A stretch of DNA of 5,604 bases from Actinomycetales bacterium (GTDB taxonomy: Bacteria > Actinomycetota > Actinomycetes > Actinomycetales > Microbacteriaceae), in NCBI GenBank assembly GCA_015655255.1, contig JAATFJ010000203.1, positions 1 to 5,604 on the forward strand, written 5' to 3'. This document shows positions 5,433 through 5,604 of this stretch, piece by piece. Within the stretch, counting starts at the first letter, position 1; every line of letters starts with the position of its first letter. The notes under the pieces are model-generated. The model did no database searches and was not told the origin of the DNA. It saw nothing but the letters and a program-made list of their open reading frames with translations. Position numbers and translations under genes: made by a program.

Positions 5433-5579
5433 CGACCCGCACCGCAAGCCGCTCATTCTCTGCGAAGCGTTGGGGTCGACACACTGTCCGCACGGTCATG
5501 GCTGGCGTCACACGCGGATACGGAGAAACACCCCCGCCCACGTCGAGTGCGCGGGCTTGCAGGCTCAGGAGGAGCATGC
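5433..5579 (+). promoter_or_regulatory. Candidate structured 5' leader with sequestered start
   Basis: Four successive hairpins can be drawn by eye. P1: CGACCC (5433-5438) pairs with GGGTCG (5473-5478), with further pairs inside (5440-5441/5471-5472, 5443-5445/5467-5469, 5448-5449/5462-5463) and an AA/GAA internal loop. P2: 5485-5491 with 5514-5520, seven pairs including one G-U. P3: CCCGC C CAC (5533-5541) with GTG C GCGGG (5547-5555), eight pairs around one C-C mismatch. P4: GCA-GCTC (5559-5566) with GAGC-TGC (5572-5579), seven pairs and one mismatch, whose loop is AGGAG and whose 3' arm contains the start codon. P1 begins at the predicted transcription start. I do not recognise a known riboswitch class (no FMN, TPP or cobalamin signature). 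GC-rich DNA folds readily by chance, so this is a candidate only. Confidence 0.35.
5567..5574 (+). promoter_or_regulatory. Ribosome binding site of the right-edge gene
   Basis: AGGAGGAG is a near-perfect Shine-Dalgarno, but it sits very close to ATG 5576: 3 bases from AGGAGG, 1 base from the last GAG. Most of it falls in the loop of the hairpin formed by 5559-5579, so accessibility may depend on RNA folding. Confidence 0.6.
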
Positions 5580-5604
5580 CGACTACGGCAACCGCCGCCG
5601 CGAC
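5576..5604 (+). CDS. Start of an unidentified protein (partial)
   Basis: ATG 5576 follows a strong AGGAGGAG and opens a frame reading MPTTATAAA up to the window edge. Only nine full codons are visible, so the product cannot be identified. The Thr/Ala-rich start resembles the disordered N-termini common in high-GC actinobacterial proteins. It is co-directional with ribF but 210 bp away and seems to have its own promoter and a long leader. A start further downstream outside the window is possible. Confidence 0.55.

Noticed and set aside
5430..5575. tRNA or other classical small RNA gene
   Set aside because: No cloverleaf, T-loop GTTCRA box or known small-RNA signature was found; the hairpins fit an mRNA leader better.
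1..5604. Mobile element, prophage, CRISPR array or toxin-antitoxin pair
   Set aside because: No transposase, integrase, terminal inverted repeats with target duplication, spaced direct repeats or small paired genes are visible.

Overview
The window is about 70% GC chromosomal DNA. Its gene content, codon use and TAGGCT/TAGGAT-type -10 boxes placed tight against start codons point to a high-GC actinobacterium, most likely Microbacteriaceae (a Microbacterium-like genome). The taxonomic call is inference from sequence style and recalled families; no search was run.

Layout, left to right. (1) Positions 1-159 hold the 3' end of rbfA (30S ribosome maturation factor). (2) A 108-bp gap with two small hairpins and a weak promoter-like sequence follows. 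(3) A large LuxR-type regulator occupies 268-2445 on +. It resembles the LAL/STAND family, but its reading frame begins only at the back end of the usual ATPase module, so the P-loop is absent. (4) mutY, the adenine DNA glycosylase, lies at 2449-3348 on -. It is tail-to-tail with the regulator, with only 3 bp between the stop codons. (5) A compact 49-bp divergent intergenic region carries a perfect 10-bp inverted repeat that amounts to two back-to-back leaderless promoters, for mutY and truB. (6) truB (tRNA pseudouridine-55 synthase) is at 3398-4291. (7) A 126-bp gap contains a -10 box and a possible 26-residue leader peptide ORF whose stop overlaps the next start codon. (8) ribF (riboflavin kinase/FAD synthetase) is at 4418-5365. 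(9) A 210-bp region holds a promoter-like -10 and a leader that can fold into several successive hairpins, the last enclosing the ribosome binding site and start codon. (10) The first 29 bases of an unidentified gene run from 5576 to the window edge.

The backbone rbfA - truB - ribF is the familiar bacterial translation/cofactor cluster (nusA-infB-rbfA-truB-ribF). Here two genes unrelated to ribosome assembly, a transcriptional regulator and a DNA repair enzyme, sit between rbfA and truB, and each cluster gene appears to have its own promoter instead of one long operon. I see no mobile element, CRISPR array, tRNA or rRNA. The points most worth a second look are the structured leader at 5433-5579, the mirrored leaderless promoters at 3346-3400, the leader ORF before ribF, and the P-loop-less LAL regulator.
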